Assembly: GCF_001885735.1 (NCBI RefSeq)
Contig: NZ_JXKG01000010.1
Span: 23,255-87,254, forward strand
Source: Enterococcus canintestini
GTDB lineage: Bacteria; Bacillota; Bacilli; Lactobacillales; Enterococcaceae
Reading direction: 5' to 3'
DNA: 64,000 nucleotides
This document shows, in pieces, positions 24,183-34,503 of this stretch; positions within the stretch are counted from its first letter, which is position 1; every line of letters begins with the position of its first letter. A model generated the notes under the pieces. It was not told the origin of the DNA. It saw nothing but the letters and a program-made list of their open reading frames with translations, and ran no database searches. The translations under genes and the position numbers were made by a program.

Positions 24183-26294
24183 TTATTTATGACCTTCTGC
24201 TTCGTATTGCTTGTAGGTCTTTGTTTGGTATAAATCTTGCGTTGATTTATCGCCATGTTCAGAATAAACGCTGGTCGATTTATTTCCAAGTTTACTTTCT
24301 TGTTTTCCTAATTGATCCAAAGCATTCTTATAATTGAATTTTTCTGGATCGAGTTCTTTTAAATTACTGCCGGTGTAAAAGCGTAACAAGTCTCCATTAT
24401 TAATTTGATCTGAAGTAGCAAGCTGTTTGCTGACTTCTTCTTTCCATTTGGTTACTTGGTTTTTTAACTTTTCATCTGGAGCGGTAATTGCTTGACCGGT
24501 CGCGTTATCGTACAATGTGCCACCGTAGTAGGTGTATTTATCTGTTACAAAATCACCGTCACGGAATGACACTAGTTGTTCATGTTGTTTTGAGAATAAA
24601 TCTTGACCAAGTTGAATGTAGTTTTTAGTATCAACACCCAATAAGTGTAATAAAGTTGGCAAGGCATCAACTTGACCACCATAAGTATGGTTAATGCCAC
24701 CTTTTGATTGACCTGGAATATGAATCATATAAGGAACGCGTTGCATTTGTGCATCATCATAACCAGTCCAAGTTTCTTTGTCTTTGCCTAAAAGTTCAGC
24801 TAAGTTTTTATTTCGTGAAGTGGAAATACCATAATGGTCACCGTATAAAACAATCACGGAGTTATCATATAAACCGCTAGCTTTTAAATAGTTAAAGAAT
24901 TCTTCTACCGCACGATCCAAGTAGTTAGCAGTGGCAAAATAGCCATTGATTGTTTCATCATTTGTGTTTGCCATTGGAAAACCAGCTTCATCATTTGTAA
25001 ATTGTGAATAAGGGAAGTGGTTTGAAACTGCGATAAACTTAGTATAAAACGGCTGTTGTAACTGTTCTAGATATTTTACAGATTGTTCAAAGAATGGTTT
25101 ATCATGTAAGCCATATTGGAATGAATTACTATCATTGACATCGTAATAAGAAGCATCGAAGAAGTTTTGATAACCCCAACGTTTATAAGTTTCATTACGA
25201 TTCCAAAAAGTTCCGGCATTTCCGTGGAAAACAGCACTAGAGTAACCTTGTGTTTGATTTAAGATATTTGGCGCAGATTGGAATGTGTTTTTACCACCTA
25301 ATTGTGTCATCAAAGCGCCTTGGTTTAAACCAAATAATGAATTATCCATTAATGTTTCAGCATCGGATGTTTTCCCAGCTTTTACTTGATGGAAGAAATT
25401 GTCAAAACTAAAGGTACTCTTACTATGATAGAGGCTATTGATAAATGGCATAACTTCATGTTCTTTACCTTCAGCGTCTTTTAATTTGTAATCGATTAAA
25501 AATTGTTGCGTACTCTCCAAGTGAATATAAATGACGTTTTTACCTTTTGCCATGCCAAAATAATCACTATTAGGTGCGGCATAATGGCTTTTCACATAGT
25601 TTTCGGCTTCTTTCATATCATTAGCACTGGCTTGTGCTCTTACTTGTGAAGCTTGGTAGGTTTGAATGCCATCATAAACGGTAAATGCGTTAATTCCGAG
25701 ATATTTTACTAAATAATCACGAGAAAAAGTTCGCGTTAATAATTCAGGCCGATCCACTTCAGCTAAGAATAAATTACCAGAGAAGATCATGACAGATAAT
25801 GTCGAGATGGCAAATGCCATTCTAGCACGTACGGGTCTTTGGTCCATTTTTATCTTTTTGGTGAACAGTAACGCTACAATCACGACGATATCCACAAAGT
25901 AAAGTAAATCATAAGGACGGAATAAGCGGATGGCACTTTCACCTAGTCCACTTGCGACTTTGCCGGCCCCTAGCATTGTATTAATGGTAATAAAATCGGT
26001 GAATTCCCGATAGTAAGAGACGTTAGAAAAAAGAAGTAACGACATCAAAAAGTAAATTACCATCATGGTGATATAAGAAGCTTTGGTGCGCCTTACGTAT
26101 AATGCAATTGACAACAAGAATAAAGTTGTCGCAATTGGATTAATAAATAAAATTAAGTATTGACGCATACTTTCAATGCCTAAGTTGAAATCAACAAAGT
26201 AGGCAAAAATGTTTTTGGCCCAAAAAAGAACGGCTAATAATGCAAAGAAGCCCAGCCGTTTATTTAAGAAAGCGGGAGTTTTAATATTTTTCAC
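24183..26294 (-). CDS. ltaS: Lipoteichoic acid synthase family (sulfatase domain)
   Basis: A 703-residue membrane enzyme that polymerises glycerol phosphate from phosphatidylglycerol outside the cell. Five N-terminal membrane segments span about residues 10-190; the extracellular sulfatase-like domain follows with the nucleophile Thr309 in AGKTSDAETL, NRNETYKRWGYQ, and YGDHYGIS. The start is placed at GTG 26294, eight bases after GGAAGG; a longer frame up to 26357 has no ribosome site. Monocistronic. Enterococci usually have two LtaS-type enzymes, and which one this is cannot be told here. Confidence 0.9.
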   Translation of the reverse strand: MKNIKTPAFLNKRLGFFALLAVLFWAKNIFAYFVDFNLGIESMRQYLILFINPIATTLFLLSIALYVRRTKASYITMMVIYFLMSLLLFSNVSYYREFTDFITINTMLGAGKVASGLGESAIRLFRPYDLLYFVDIVVIVALLFTKKIKMDQRPVRARMAFAISTLSVMIFSGNLFLAEVDRPELLTRTFSRDYLVKYLGINAFTVYDGIQTYQASQVRAQASANDMKEAENYVKSHYAAPNSDYFGMAKGKNVIYIHLESTQQFLIDYKLKDAEGKEHEVMPFINSLYHSKSTFSFDNFFHQVKAGKTSDAETLMDNSLFGLNQGALMTQLGGKNTFQSAPNILNQTQGYSSAVFHGNAGTFWNRNETYKRWGYQNFFDASYYDVNDSNSFQYGLHDKPFFEQSVKYLEQLQQPFYTKFIAVSNHFPYSQFTNDEAGFPMANTNDETINGYFATANYLDRAVEEFFNYLKASGLYDNSVIVLYGDHYGISTSRNKNLAELLGKDKETWTGYDDAQMQRVPYMIHIPGQSKGGINHTYGGQVDALPTLLHLLGVDTKNYIQLGQDLFSKQHEQLVSFRDGDFVTDKYTYYGGTLYDNATGQAITAPDEKLKNQVTKWKEEVSKQLATSDQINNGDLLRFYTGSNLKELDPEKFNYKNALDQLGKQESKLGNKSTSVYSEHGDKSTQDLYQTKTYKQYEAEGHK

Positions 26295-26502
26295 TGTTTT
26301 ATCCTTCCTTTTCCAAGTCTGCTTTTGCAAGCTTAATGAAAAAATGAAAATATACACTGTTTACATTTTACTAATCACCGTTTTTTATGTCAATTGAAAT
26401 TGCGGGCGGGCTAATTAATTAAGTAATTCTTTAACTTCAGAAAGCACAGACAAATACTGTTATTTTTGCTATACTTTTTTTGAAAGAAGAGCAGGTGAAA
26501 GT

Positions 26503-27672
26503 ATGAAAATTCAAATGAATAAATTTGGTGTAAAAAAAATGCGCCAATCAAATCCGTTAGTCCAATTAGAAGATATCGCAACCAAATTAGAGCATGGGAC
26601 AGGTTGGGTTGATTTTGTCGATCAAAAAGGTAATTTTTTAGCTAAAGGTTATTTAGGTAAACAAAACAAAGGAATCGGTTGGGTTCTTTCTTGGCAAGAT
26701 GAAACAATTGATCAAAGCTTTTACGCCCGTGCCTTTGCTAAGGCAAAAGCCCTGCGACAAGCATTTTTTAACGATGAGGCTACAAATGCCTTTCGCCTTT
26801 TTAATGGGGAGGGTGATGGTATTGGTGGAATTACGATTGAATGGTATAACCAATATGCTGTTTTTTCTTGGTACAATCAAACCTTGTTTGAAAAAAAGGA
26901 TCAGATAATTGCTGCTTTTAAAGAAATTTTTCCCGAAGTTTTAGGCGCCTATGAAAAAATCCGTTTTACAAGTGATTTACCGGAATCTGACCATTTATAC
27001 GGACAAAAAGCACCGGAACCATTACTTGTAAAAGAAAACTTTGTTAATTTTGCTACGTATTTAAATGAAGGGTTAATGACGGGCATCTTTTTAGACCAAC
27101 GTGCTGTGCGTGGTCTTTTAGTTGATGGTCTGGCAGCAGGAAAAACAGTCTTAAATATGTTTAGTTATACAGGAGCTTTTTCAGTAGCTGCGGCAATGGG
27201 AGGTGCTAGTAGTACTACTAGCGTTGATTTAGCCAAGCGTAGCCTAGGGAAAACTCGTGAACAATTTGAAGTCAATGGTTTAGATGTTGCGGCCCAAAAA
27301 ATACACGTGATGGATGTTTTTAATTATTTCTCGTATGCTTTAAAAAAGAACTTGAAATACGATGTAATCATTTTGGATCCACCGAGCTTTGCCCGTAATA
27401 AAAAACAAGTTTTTAAAGTGAAAAATAATTATGGTCAGCTGATTGCAGCAAGTCTGCCTATTTTAAATAATGAAGGAATTATTATCGCATCGGCTAACAC
27501 GGCAAATGTAACTTTGGAAAAATTTCAACAGATGATTGAAAAAGAGTTTATAACAGCAAAAGTGGACTACCAACTATTAGATACAAAACGTCTGCCTGCT
27601 GATTTTCAGGTTAATCCGGCTTTTAAAGAGGGGAATTACTTAAAAGTTTTAATTTATCGTGTACAACAATAG
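26503..27672 (+). CDS. Class I rRNA (cytosine-C5) methyltransferase, RlmI-like
   Basis: A 389-residue SAM-dependent RNA methyltransferase. An N-terminal PUA-like domain (about 1-75) is followed by an EEHEE-like region and a Rossmann domain with motif I NMFSYTGAFSVAAAMGGA and the catalytic DPPSFARNKK. RlmI modifies C1962 of 23S rRNA in E. coli, and related proteins have other rRNA targets, so the exact base is not claimed. AGGTGAAAGT precedes ATG 26503. AroD follows 47 bases later and may be co-transcribed. Confidence 0.85.
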   Translation: MKIQMNKFGVKKMRQSNPLVQLEDIATKLEHGTGWVDFVDQKGNFLAKGYLGKQNKGIGWVLSWQDETIDQSFYARAFAKAKALRQAFFNDEATNAFRLFNGEGDGIGGITIEWYNQYAVFSWYNQTLFEKKDQIIAAFKEIFPEVLGAYEKIRFTSDLPESDHLYGQKAPEPLLVKENFVNFATYLNEGLMTGIFLDQRAVRGLLVDGLAAGKTVLNMFSYTGAFSVAAAMGGASSTTSVDLAKRSLGKTREQFEVNGLDVAAQKIHVMDVFNYFSYALKKNLKYDVIILDPPSFARNKKQVFKVKNNYGQLIAASLPILNNEGIIIASANTANVTLEKFQQMIEKEFITAKVDYQLLDTKRLPADFQVNPAFKEGNYLKVLIYRVQQ

Positions 27673-27719
27673 TTAGTAAATAAGAAAATCAACTCGGAAG
27701 GTAAAAGGGGCAAGAGATA

Positions 27720-28475
27720 ATGCAAATTACGATAAAAGATGTAGTTTTTGGTAAAGGTACACCTAAAATTTGTGTGCCACTGATAGGACAAGATAGTCAA
27801 ACACTTTTAGCACAGGCCCAAGTTGCGGCTGCTTCAGTCTGTGATGTTGTCGAATGGCGGGTAGATTATTTTGCGGATTTTGCAAATGAAAGTGCCGTTT
27901 TAGAAGTTTTATCCCATTTACGAACGGTACTAAAAGAAAAGATTTTATTGTTTACTTTTCGGACTGAAAAAGAAGGGGGCGAAGCAGATTTATCTTTACG
28001 AGACTATCAAAGTTTATATGTAGCAGTGGCTGAAAGTGGCTTAGTTGATATTGTCGATGTAGAGTTAGAAAGAGCAGAATTTTTAGGGCGCGGCTTTTTA
28101 AATCAGTTAAAAAAACAACGTGCTGCTTTACTTTTAAGTAGTCATAACTTTGATAAAACACCTGCAGATGGTGAGCTGGTAATGAAACTTGGGGTGATGC
28201 GTCAATTTGAAGCAGACTTTGGTAAAATTGCTGTTATGCCGCATTCATTAAAAGATGTTTTACGGGTGATGGGCTTATCACAAAAAATGCAAGGATTAGC
28301 TAGTGTTCCTTTAATACTGATTGCTATGGGTGATTTAGGTAAGGTTACGCGGGTAGCTGGGGAGTTGATGGGGTCTGTGATGACATTTGCGGCTTTAGAA
28401 GAAAGTTCTGCCCCAGGTCAAATTGACATTACAGAAATGCCGAAAATCTTAGCGGCTTTGTCCTTAGAGGAGTGA
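27720..28475 (+). CDS. aroD: Type I 3-dehydroquinate dehydratase
   Basis: A 251-residue cytoplasmic enzyme that converts 3-dehydroquinate to 3-dehydroshikimate in the shikimate pathway. It carries PKICVPLIG at the start, VEWRVDYF, TFRTEKEGGE, the catalytic His in LLLSSHNFDKTP and the Schiff-base Lys in GKIAVMPHS; SSAPGQIDI completes the active site. Its start lies in a run of short genes, with YbaK seven bases after its stop. No other shikimate gene is in this window. Confidence 0.93.
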   Translation: MQITIKDVVFGKGTPKICVPLIGQDSQTLLAQAQVAAASVCDVVEWRVDYFADFANESAVLEVLSHLRTVLKEKILLFTFRTEKEGGEADLSLRDYQSLYVAVAESGLVDIVDVELERAEFLGRGFLNQLKKQRAALLLSSHNFDKTPADGELVMKLGVMRQFEADFGKIAVMPHSLKDVLRVMGLSQKMQGLASVPLILIAMGDLGKVTRVAGELMGSVMTFAALEESSAPGQIDITEMPKILAALSLEE

Positions 28476-28481
28476 TTTTTC

Positions 28482-28967
28482 GTGGCAAAAAAGAAAATTG
28501 TTAAAACCAATGCAATTCGGCTAGTGGAACAAAAAAAGATTTCTTACAAAGAATATGCCTATGAGTGGCAAGAAAATCATTTAGGTGCCGATGAGGTTGC
28601 CGCTAAATTAGGTCAAAATCCCGCCCAAGTTTTTAAAACACTTGTGGCCGTGGGGAATAAAACTGGCGTTATTGTCGCTGTTATTCCTGGTAATCACGAG
28701 TTAGATTTGAAAAAATTAGCACAACTCAGTGGCAATAAGAAAGTCGAAATGCTCCATTTAAAAGATTTGGAACAAACAACTGGTTATATTCGCGGTGGAT
28801 GTTCACCAATTGGCATGAAAAAATTATTTCCTACTTTTATTGATGAATCTGCTAGTGATTTTGCTACCATCATCATTTCTGCAGGTAAACGGGGGTTGCA
28901 ACTGGAAATTGCCCCAAGTGATCTGGCTTTTTTAGTCAATGGAAAATTCGGTGCATTAACAGAATAA
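28482..28967 (+). CDS. ybaK: Cys-tRNA(Pro)/Cys-tRNA(Cys) deacylase YbaK
   Basis: A 161-residue trans-editing enzyme that removes Cys mischarged on tRNA-Pro. The YbaK domain is marked by AAKLGQNPAQVFKTLVA with its active Lys, and by GYIRGGCSPIGMKK. GTG 28482 is used, with AGGAGTG just upstream inside the end of aroD, which indicates translational coupling. Enterococcal homologues are called EbsC. A terminator follows directly. Confidence 0.9.
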   Translation: MAKKKIVKTNAIRLVEQKKISYKEYAYEWQENHLGADEVAAKLGQNPAQVFKTLVAVGNKTGVIVAVIPGNHELDLKKLAQLSGNKKVEMLHLKDLEQTTGYIRGGCSPIGMKKLFPTFIDESASDFATIIISAGKRGLQLEIAPSDLAFLVNGKFGALTE

Positions 28968-29016
28968 AAAAGTGCTGTCCTTTGCCATTTTTAGGGTAAA
29001 GGATAGCACTTTTTTT
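28966..29016. terminator. Bidirectional terminator
   Basis: AAAAAAGTGCTGTCCTTT (28966-28983) pairs with AAAGGATAGCACTTTTTTT (28998-29016), between converging ybaK and the flavoprotein gene. Confidence 0.88.
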
Positions 29017-29037
29017 GATAAGAGAGTAGCTCAATTT

Positions 29038-30300
29038 TTATATATTTTGCCAACTGGCAATTTCTGCGGCTGACTTTCCTGCGACATGGCCAGTACACAA
29101 AGCGGTCGTAATATTGTAACCGCCCGTATAGCCGTTTATATCCAAGACTTCTCCGGCAAAAAACAAGCCTTCGCAAAGTTTACTTTCAAGTGTTTTGGGA
29201 TTCACCTCTTTTAAGTGAACGCCGCCGCCAGTCACAAATGCCCGCTCAAGTCCAAACGTACGAATAATCGGAATTTCAAAATGTTTAACCAATGTGATTA
29301 AACTTTCTATTTCTTCGGTGCTTACTTTTTCGGCTGGTATATCACTTAGAGCCAATTTATCCAAATAAAACTGTAATAAGCGTTCAGGTAGCCACTGGGA
29401 TAAAGCATTTTTTAAACTCTTTTTGGTTTGGAGACGAGCTGTTAAATCGGCTAATAGCATCTCTTTTGTTTGATTAGGAAAGCAGTCCAATGCGACAGGC
29501 ACACTTACTTTACCGTTGCGCAATTCTTGGTTGATAGCATAAGAACAACGAAGGGCGGCAGGTCCTGATAGACCAAAGTGAGTAAAAAGTAAATCCATCG
29601 TGTGGCTTGTTACTACTTTTTTATCTGCTAAAACACTTAATTTAACATCTTGTAAAGATAGGCCTTGTAAGGTCTTATCTAGAATAAAATCTGCATTTGA
29701 AATTAACGGCGCTTCGGTGGGGAAAAGTGGTGTCACTTTATGGCCACAAGCTTTCGCCATTTTATAGCCATCCCCTGTAGAACCGGTACCCGGATATGTT
29801 TTTCCACCGGTAGTTATGATAACACAAGGGGCGTTGAACTCTTCTTTGTCACTTTTAATGCCATAAATTTTGGTCTTGTCATGAACTAGTTTTGTAACCG
29901 TAGTATTGGTTAAAAGAGTCACGTTTTGTCTTTTTAATTCTTCATGAAGAGCATCAACAATTGTTTTAGAACGATCGGTTACCGGAAAAATCCGGCCATG
30001 ATCTTCTTCTTTTAACGCAACATTACGGCTGTTGAAAAAAGCCATGATATCTTGATTGTTCCATTGTGAAAAAGTACTATACAAAAATTTACCATTGCCG
30101 GGAATATGAGTAATTAAGTCATCCACCGGCCGGTTATTTGTAACATTACAGCGTCCACCGCCAGTTAAGAGTAATTTTTTACCTAAGCGCTTGTTTTTTT
30201 CTACTAATAAAACAGTTGCCCCATTTTCTGCTGCACTAATAGCCGCCATCATACCTGCAGGGCCTGCACCAATCACGATTACATCGTATTTTTTTTCCAT
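29038..30300 (-). CDS. HI0933/BaiN-family FAD-dependent oxidoreductase
   Basis: A 420-residue flavoprotein. The N-terminal FAD-binding motif is VIVIGAGPAGMMAA (residues 8-21), followed by EKNKRLGKKLLLTGGGRCNVTN, the family signature, and a C-terminal GEVLDINGYTGGYNITTAL that closes the FAD site. The family is conserved and its physiological substrate is mostly unknown; a few are bile-acid or flavin-linked reductases. GTGAAAGC precedes the ATG at 30300. It is divergent from gdhA with only 124 bases between. Confidence 0.88.
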   Translation of the reverse strand: MEKKYDVIVIGAGPAGMMAAISAAENGATVLLVEKNKRLGKKLLLTGGGRCNVTNNRPVDDLITHIPGNGKFLYSTFSQWNNQDIMAFFNSRNVALKEEDHGRIFPVTDRSKTIVDALHEELKRQNVTLLTNTTVTKLVHDKTKIYGIKSDKEEFNAPCVIITTGGKTYPGTGSTGDGYKMAKACGHKVTPLFPTEAPLISNADFILDKTLQGLSLQDVKLSVLADKKVVTSHTMDLLFTHFGLSGPAALRCSYAINQELRNGKVSVPVALDCFPNQTKEMLLADLTARLQTKKSLKNALSQWLPERLLQFYLDKLALSDIPAEKVSTEEIESLITLVKHFEIPIIRTFGLERAFVTGGGVHLKEVNPKTLESKLCEGLFFAGEVLDINGYTGGYNITTALCTGHVAGKSAAEIASWQNI

Positions 30301-30391
30301 GCTTTCACCTCAAGATGCAGTGTAGCATAGTTTGAAAATTTGTTCTATTATCAAATAATTCTGACGATATTGCGGTTTTTTGGTAAAATAA

Positions 30392-31774
<1,383 letters not shown>

Positions 31775-31891
31775 AACTGGCAAACAGGTTGAATTCATGG
31801 CGTTTTCTTACAGTAAGTTACTTGAAAAAAAAGCATAAAAAACGTAAAGTATTACATGTATTAAATTTATCCATTTCAAGGAGGAGCTAAA

Positions 31892-33238
31892 ATGTCACAT
31901 ATTAAATTTGACTATTCAAAAGTAGCACCATTTGTTAATGACCACGAATTAGGCTACATGCAAAGTCAAGTCACTGCCGCCCATGAAGCATTGCGTAATG
32001 GTACTGGTGCCGGAAGTGATTTTATTGGTTGGGTAAACTTACCAACAGAATATGACAAAGAAGAATTTGCTCGTATTAAAAAAGCAGCAGAAAAAATCAA
32101 ATCTGATTCAGAAGTATTGGTTGTAATCGGAATTGGCGGATCTTACTTAGGTGCCCGCGCTGCGATTGATTTTCTAAATCATTCATTTTATAACTACATG
32201 AATGCAAATGACAAATCAGCTCCACAAATTTTCTTTGCTGGTAATTCTATTTCTTCAACTTACTTAGCTGATTTAATTGAAGTTATTGGCGATCGTGATT
32301 TTTCTGTTAACGTTATTTCAAAATCTGGCACAACAACAGAACCTGCGATTGCGTTTCGTGTCTTTAAAGAATTATTAATTAACAAATATGGTCAAGAAGA
32401 AGCTAATAAACGTATTTACGCTACAACTGATAAAGCAAAAGGTGCGGTAAAAGTTGAAGCAGACGCTGAAGGTTGGGAAACTTTTGTTATTCCAGATGAT
32501 GTAGGTGGACGCTTCTCTGTTTTAACTGCTGTAGGTTTATTACCAATTGCAGCTAGTGGGGCTGATATCGATGCCTTAATGCAAGGGGCAGCAGATGCTT
32601 CTAAAGCTTATGCTTCTGATGATTTAGCAGAAAACGAAGCTTATCAATATGCCGCAATGCGTAATATTTTGTACCGTAAAGGTAAAGTAACCGAATTACT
32701 AATTAACTATGAACCAGGTATGCAATACTTTTCTGAATGGTGGAAACAATTATTCGGTGAATCTGAAGGTAAAGACCAAAAAGGAATTTATCCTTCTAGT
32801 GCAAACTTCTCTACTGACTTACATTCATTAGGTCAATATATTCAAGAAGGCCGTCGTAATATCTTCGAAACTGTTGTGAAAGTAGAAAAACCACGGAAAT
32901 CAGTTAAAATTCCAGTAACAGAAGAAGATTTAGATGGTTTAGGTTACTTACAAGGTAAAGAAGTAGACTTTGTTAATACAAAAGCCTTTGAAGGTGTTCT
33001 ATTAGCTCACACTGATGGGGATGTACCAAACTTATTAGTGAAAATTCCTGAAATGGATGCATACACTTTAGGATACTTGATGTACTTCTTTGAAATTGCA
33101 GTTGGTATTTCTGGTTACTTAAACGGTGTTAATCCGTTTGACCAACCAGGGGTAGAGGCATACAAAAAAAATATGTTCGCACTCCTTGGTAAACCAGGTT
33201 TTGAAGAATTATCAAAAGAATTAAATGAACGCTTATAA
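31892..33238 (+). CDS. pgi: Glucose-6-phosphate isomerase
   Basis: A 448-residue glycolytic enzyme that interconverts glucose-6-phosphate and fructose-6-phosphate. It has [14 protein letters not shown], the SIS-type phosphate site [10 protein letters not shown], the catalytic Glu in [20 protein letters not shown], and the C-terminal [14 protein letters not shown] with its catalytic Lys. AAGGAGGAGC precedes the ATG by few bases, a very strong site, and codon use is biased toward GAA/AAA/TTA as expected for a highly expressed gene. A terminator follows at once. Confidence 0.95.
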   Translation: MSHIKFDYSKVAPFVNDHELGYMQSQVTAAHEALRNGTGAGSDFIGWVNLPTEYDKEEFARIKKAAEKIKSDSEVLVVIGIGGSYLGARAAIDFLNHSFYNYMNANDKSAPQIFFAGNSISSTYLADLIEVIGDRDFSVNVISKSGTTTEPAIAFRVFKELLINKYGQEEANKRIYATTDKAKGAVKVEADAEGWETFVIPDDVGGRFSVLTAVGLLPIAASGADIDALMQGAADASKAYASDDLAENEAYQYAAMRNILYRKGKVTELLINYEPGMQYFSEWWKQLFGESEGKDQKGIYPSSANFSTDLHSLGQYIQEGRRNIFETVVKVEKPRKSVKIPVTEEDLDGLGYLQGKEVDFVNTKAFEGVLLAHTDGDVPNLLVKIPEMDAYTLGYLMYFFEIAVGISGYLNGVNPFDQPGVEAYKKNMFALLGKPGFEELSKELNERL

Positions 33239-33247
33239 TTAAGGCAT

Positions 33248-33283
33248 AAAAAAGGCAATAGCTTTTAGCTATTGTCTTTTTTT
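33248..33283 (+). terminator. Terminator of pgi
   Basis: AAGGCAATAGCT (to 33263) pairs with AGCTATTGTCTT (from 33267) with one G-U pair, then T run. Three-base loop. Confidence 0.85.
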
Positions 33284-33350
33284 CGTTTATCATATGTGTT
33301 GTATCACTTCTTATTCGACCAAATAAATTGGAAGATTTCATATTGTTAGT

Positions 33351-33485
33351 AAAAACGTGGACGGCAGGAATCGAACCTGCCTCTCAAACATAGACAACCT
33401 GTCGTCACAGATCATCCTAGAGCAAAGCACCAAAACTCGCCCACCAAATGTATGAATTCATCATAGTTACTCCAACTTAAAGCTC
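33351..33485 (-). ncRNA. Candidate tRNA-like small RNA
   Basis: On the minus strand 33444-33357 forms a tRNA-like frame: acceptor strand GTGGGCG (33444-33438) pairs with CGTCCAC (33363-33357), and a T-arm GGCAGGTTCGATTCCTGCC lies in front of the 3' strand. The 88-base body lacks a proper D-arm and anticodon arm; a 6-bp hairpin (ATCTGT, GACG, ACAGGT) is in the middle. No CCA is encoded. The 3' side continues as G then T5, so acceptor plus T5 could act as terminator. A promoter is 7 bases before the predicted start. No Rfam family known to me fits. Confidence 0.45.
33417..33464 (-). CDS. Candidate 15-codon ORF inside the tRNA-like RNA
   Basis: ATG at 33464 follows GGAG by five bases; the frame MMNSYIWWASFGALL ends TAG at 33417-33419 and reaches into the tRNA-like body. 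Its site is acceptable but the peptide has no homologue I can name. It may be coincidental. Confidence 0.25.
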   Translation of the reverse strand: MMNSYIWWASFGALL

Positions 33486-33491
33486 CCTTAA

Positions 33492-33521
33492 ATCTTACAA
33501 ATTTATTGAGATGGGTGACAA
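33492..33521 (-). promoter_or_regulatory. Promoter of the tRNA-like RNA
   Basis: On the minus strand TTGTCA (33521-33516) and TAAGAT (33497-33492) are 18 bp apart; each matches consensus at five of six bases. Transcription would start near 33485. Confidence 0.55.
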
Positions 33522-33526
33522 TTGTG

Positions 33527-33553
33527 TTAGACAAACTAAGTCTAAAGTACGAT
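33527..33553 (+). promoter_or_regulatory. Inverted repeat and -10 in front of yxeA-like gene
   Basis: TTAGAC (33527-33532) and GTCTAA (33540-33545) form a perfect inverted repeat just upstream of TACGAT (33548-33553). The repeat occupies the -35 place, as expected for an activator-dependent promoter. The core AGTCTAAAGT (33539-33548) resembles LiaR/CesR-type cell-envelope stress sites as I remember them; not confirmed. Confidence 0.4.
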
Positions 33554-33618
33554 ACTTTTGCGAGTGTTAGCCAGTATGATGAAAGCAATAAGAAAAGTCA
33601 TAAAGGAGCGGAAATAAA

Positions 33619-33996
33619 ATGTTAAAAGGATTAATTAAAGGTGCTGTGGGTGTTACATTAATTTTGGGTGTCTTGATGGGAGGAGCGTTAGTATTTTCTG
33701 ATGATGCTTCTGGCGAGTTTGCTCAAATTGTGGATCGCCTGAATCCTTTGGTAAAAGAAGGTAACGTCTATGTGAAAACGGCACAACCTCTTGAGGTGAA
33801 CGGTTATGGGACAGCCCATTACCGTCAAGTTGCTGCAGATGAAAAGGGGAATAAACGCACGATTGAATTTTCTGGGATGTCAAAACTAAAACAAGGACAT
33901 TACTTAAAGTTAGAAAATAAAGGCGCCTTTGTAAAAACTTATGAAGAAGTTCAAAAAGAAGAAATTCCTAAAGCGGCACTAACCGTCATCGATTAA
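33619..33996 (+). CDS. YxeA family protein
   Basis: A 125-residue exported or membrane-anchored protein: residues 1-26 are a basic start and a hydrophobic stretch (GVTLILGVLMGGALVF) like a signal peptide or anchor. The rest matches the YxeA family pattern: YVKT, YGTAHYRQVAADEKGNKR, LKQGHYLKL, VKTYEEVQKEEIPKAA. Family function is unknown; members are often under envelope-stress control. AAGGAGCG precedes ATG 33619. Monocistronic with a terminator at 34101-34132. Confidence 0.82.
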   Translation: MLKGLIKGAVGVTLILGVLMGGALVFSDDASGEFAQIVDRLNPLVKEGNVYVKTAQPLEVNGYGTAHYRQVAADEKGNKRTIEFSGMSKLKQGHYLKLENKGAFVKTYEEVQKEEIPKAALTVID

Positions 33997-34100
33997 AACT
34001 ATAGCGCTACAACAGTTTTGCTATATTTTTTTAATATTTCAATTGAAAGTTTATCTTTGTATCTCTAATTGCTAATTGAGAAGAAGTTTCCAATAAAAAG

Positions 34101-34132
34101 CCTCAGCTCTAATCAAGTAGCTGAGGTTTTTT
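34101..34132 (+). terminator. Terminator of the yxeA-like gene
   Basis: CCTCAGCT (34101-34108) pairs with AGCTGAGG (34119-34126), followed by T6. Confidence 0.85.
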
Positions 34133-34233
34133 GCTGGAATTTTAAGAAATTTGAAAACCAGTTTATTAAAATTCTCGCCTATTACTGAAAGTTGAATGAA
34201 TCAGCTTAGCTTTTCTTCGCAGAAATGCTGACG

Positions 34234-34503
34234 TTATTCTGGTGTACCAATAACTTTAATATAATCATCAATATTTTTAATTTGCATGTGTTTAATGACC
34301 AACTGATTGCGTTGATTGCGTTTACCAGTAACTTTTAAAGTATATTTATTGTTTGGTAAGCGGAAAATATAATTTGAAAGATAGCGGTCTTTAATGATTC
34401 CTTCTGTAATTTCGCCATCTTTTGCAAGTTTGATTAGCGAAAGACGCATTGGTTGTTCTTGCAAAAGGACGGTTTTAATTAGAAGTCCTTCGAATTCTTC
34501 CAT
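34234..34503 (-). CDS. Hypothetical 89-residue protein
   Basis: A small soluble basic protein that I do not recognise. It has no membrane segment, no Cys and no known motif; alternating hydrophobic residues (LLIKTVLLQE, YTLKVTGKRNQ, LVIKHMQIKNI) suggest a beta-rich fold. The start is ATG 34503 after GAGGTG; the in-frame GTG upstream overlaps that site. It is a lone gene convergent with the yxeA-like gene. The strong ribosome site supports a real gene. Confidence 0.6.
   Translation of the reverse strand: MEEFEGLLIKTVLLQEQPMRLSLIKLAKDGEITEGIIKDRYLSNYIFRLPNNKYTLKVTGKRNQRNQLVIKHMQIKNIDDYIKVIGTPE

Noticed and set aside
24183..26357. Longer start of ltaS at 26357
   Set aside because: The ATG there has no ribosome site, while GTG 26294 has GGAAGG at correct spacing and gives the normal N-terminus.
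33357..33444. Canonical tRNA call for the tRNA-like element
   Set aside because: It has an acceptor stem and T-arm only; no D-stem or anticodon stem-loop can be drawn, so it is listed as a candidate tRNA-like RNA instead.
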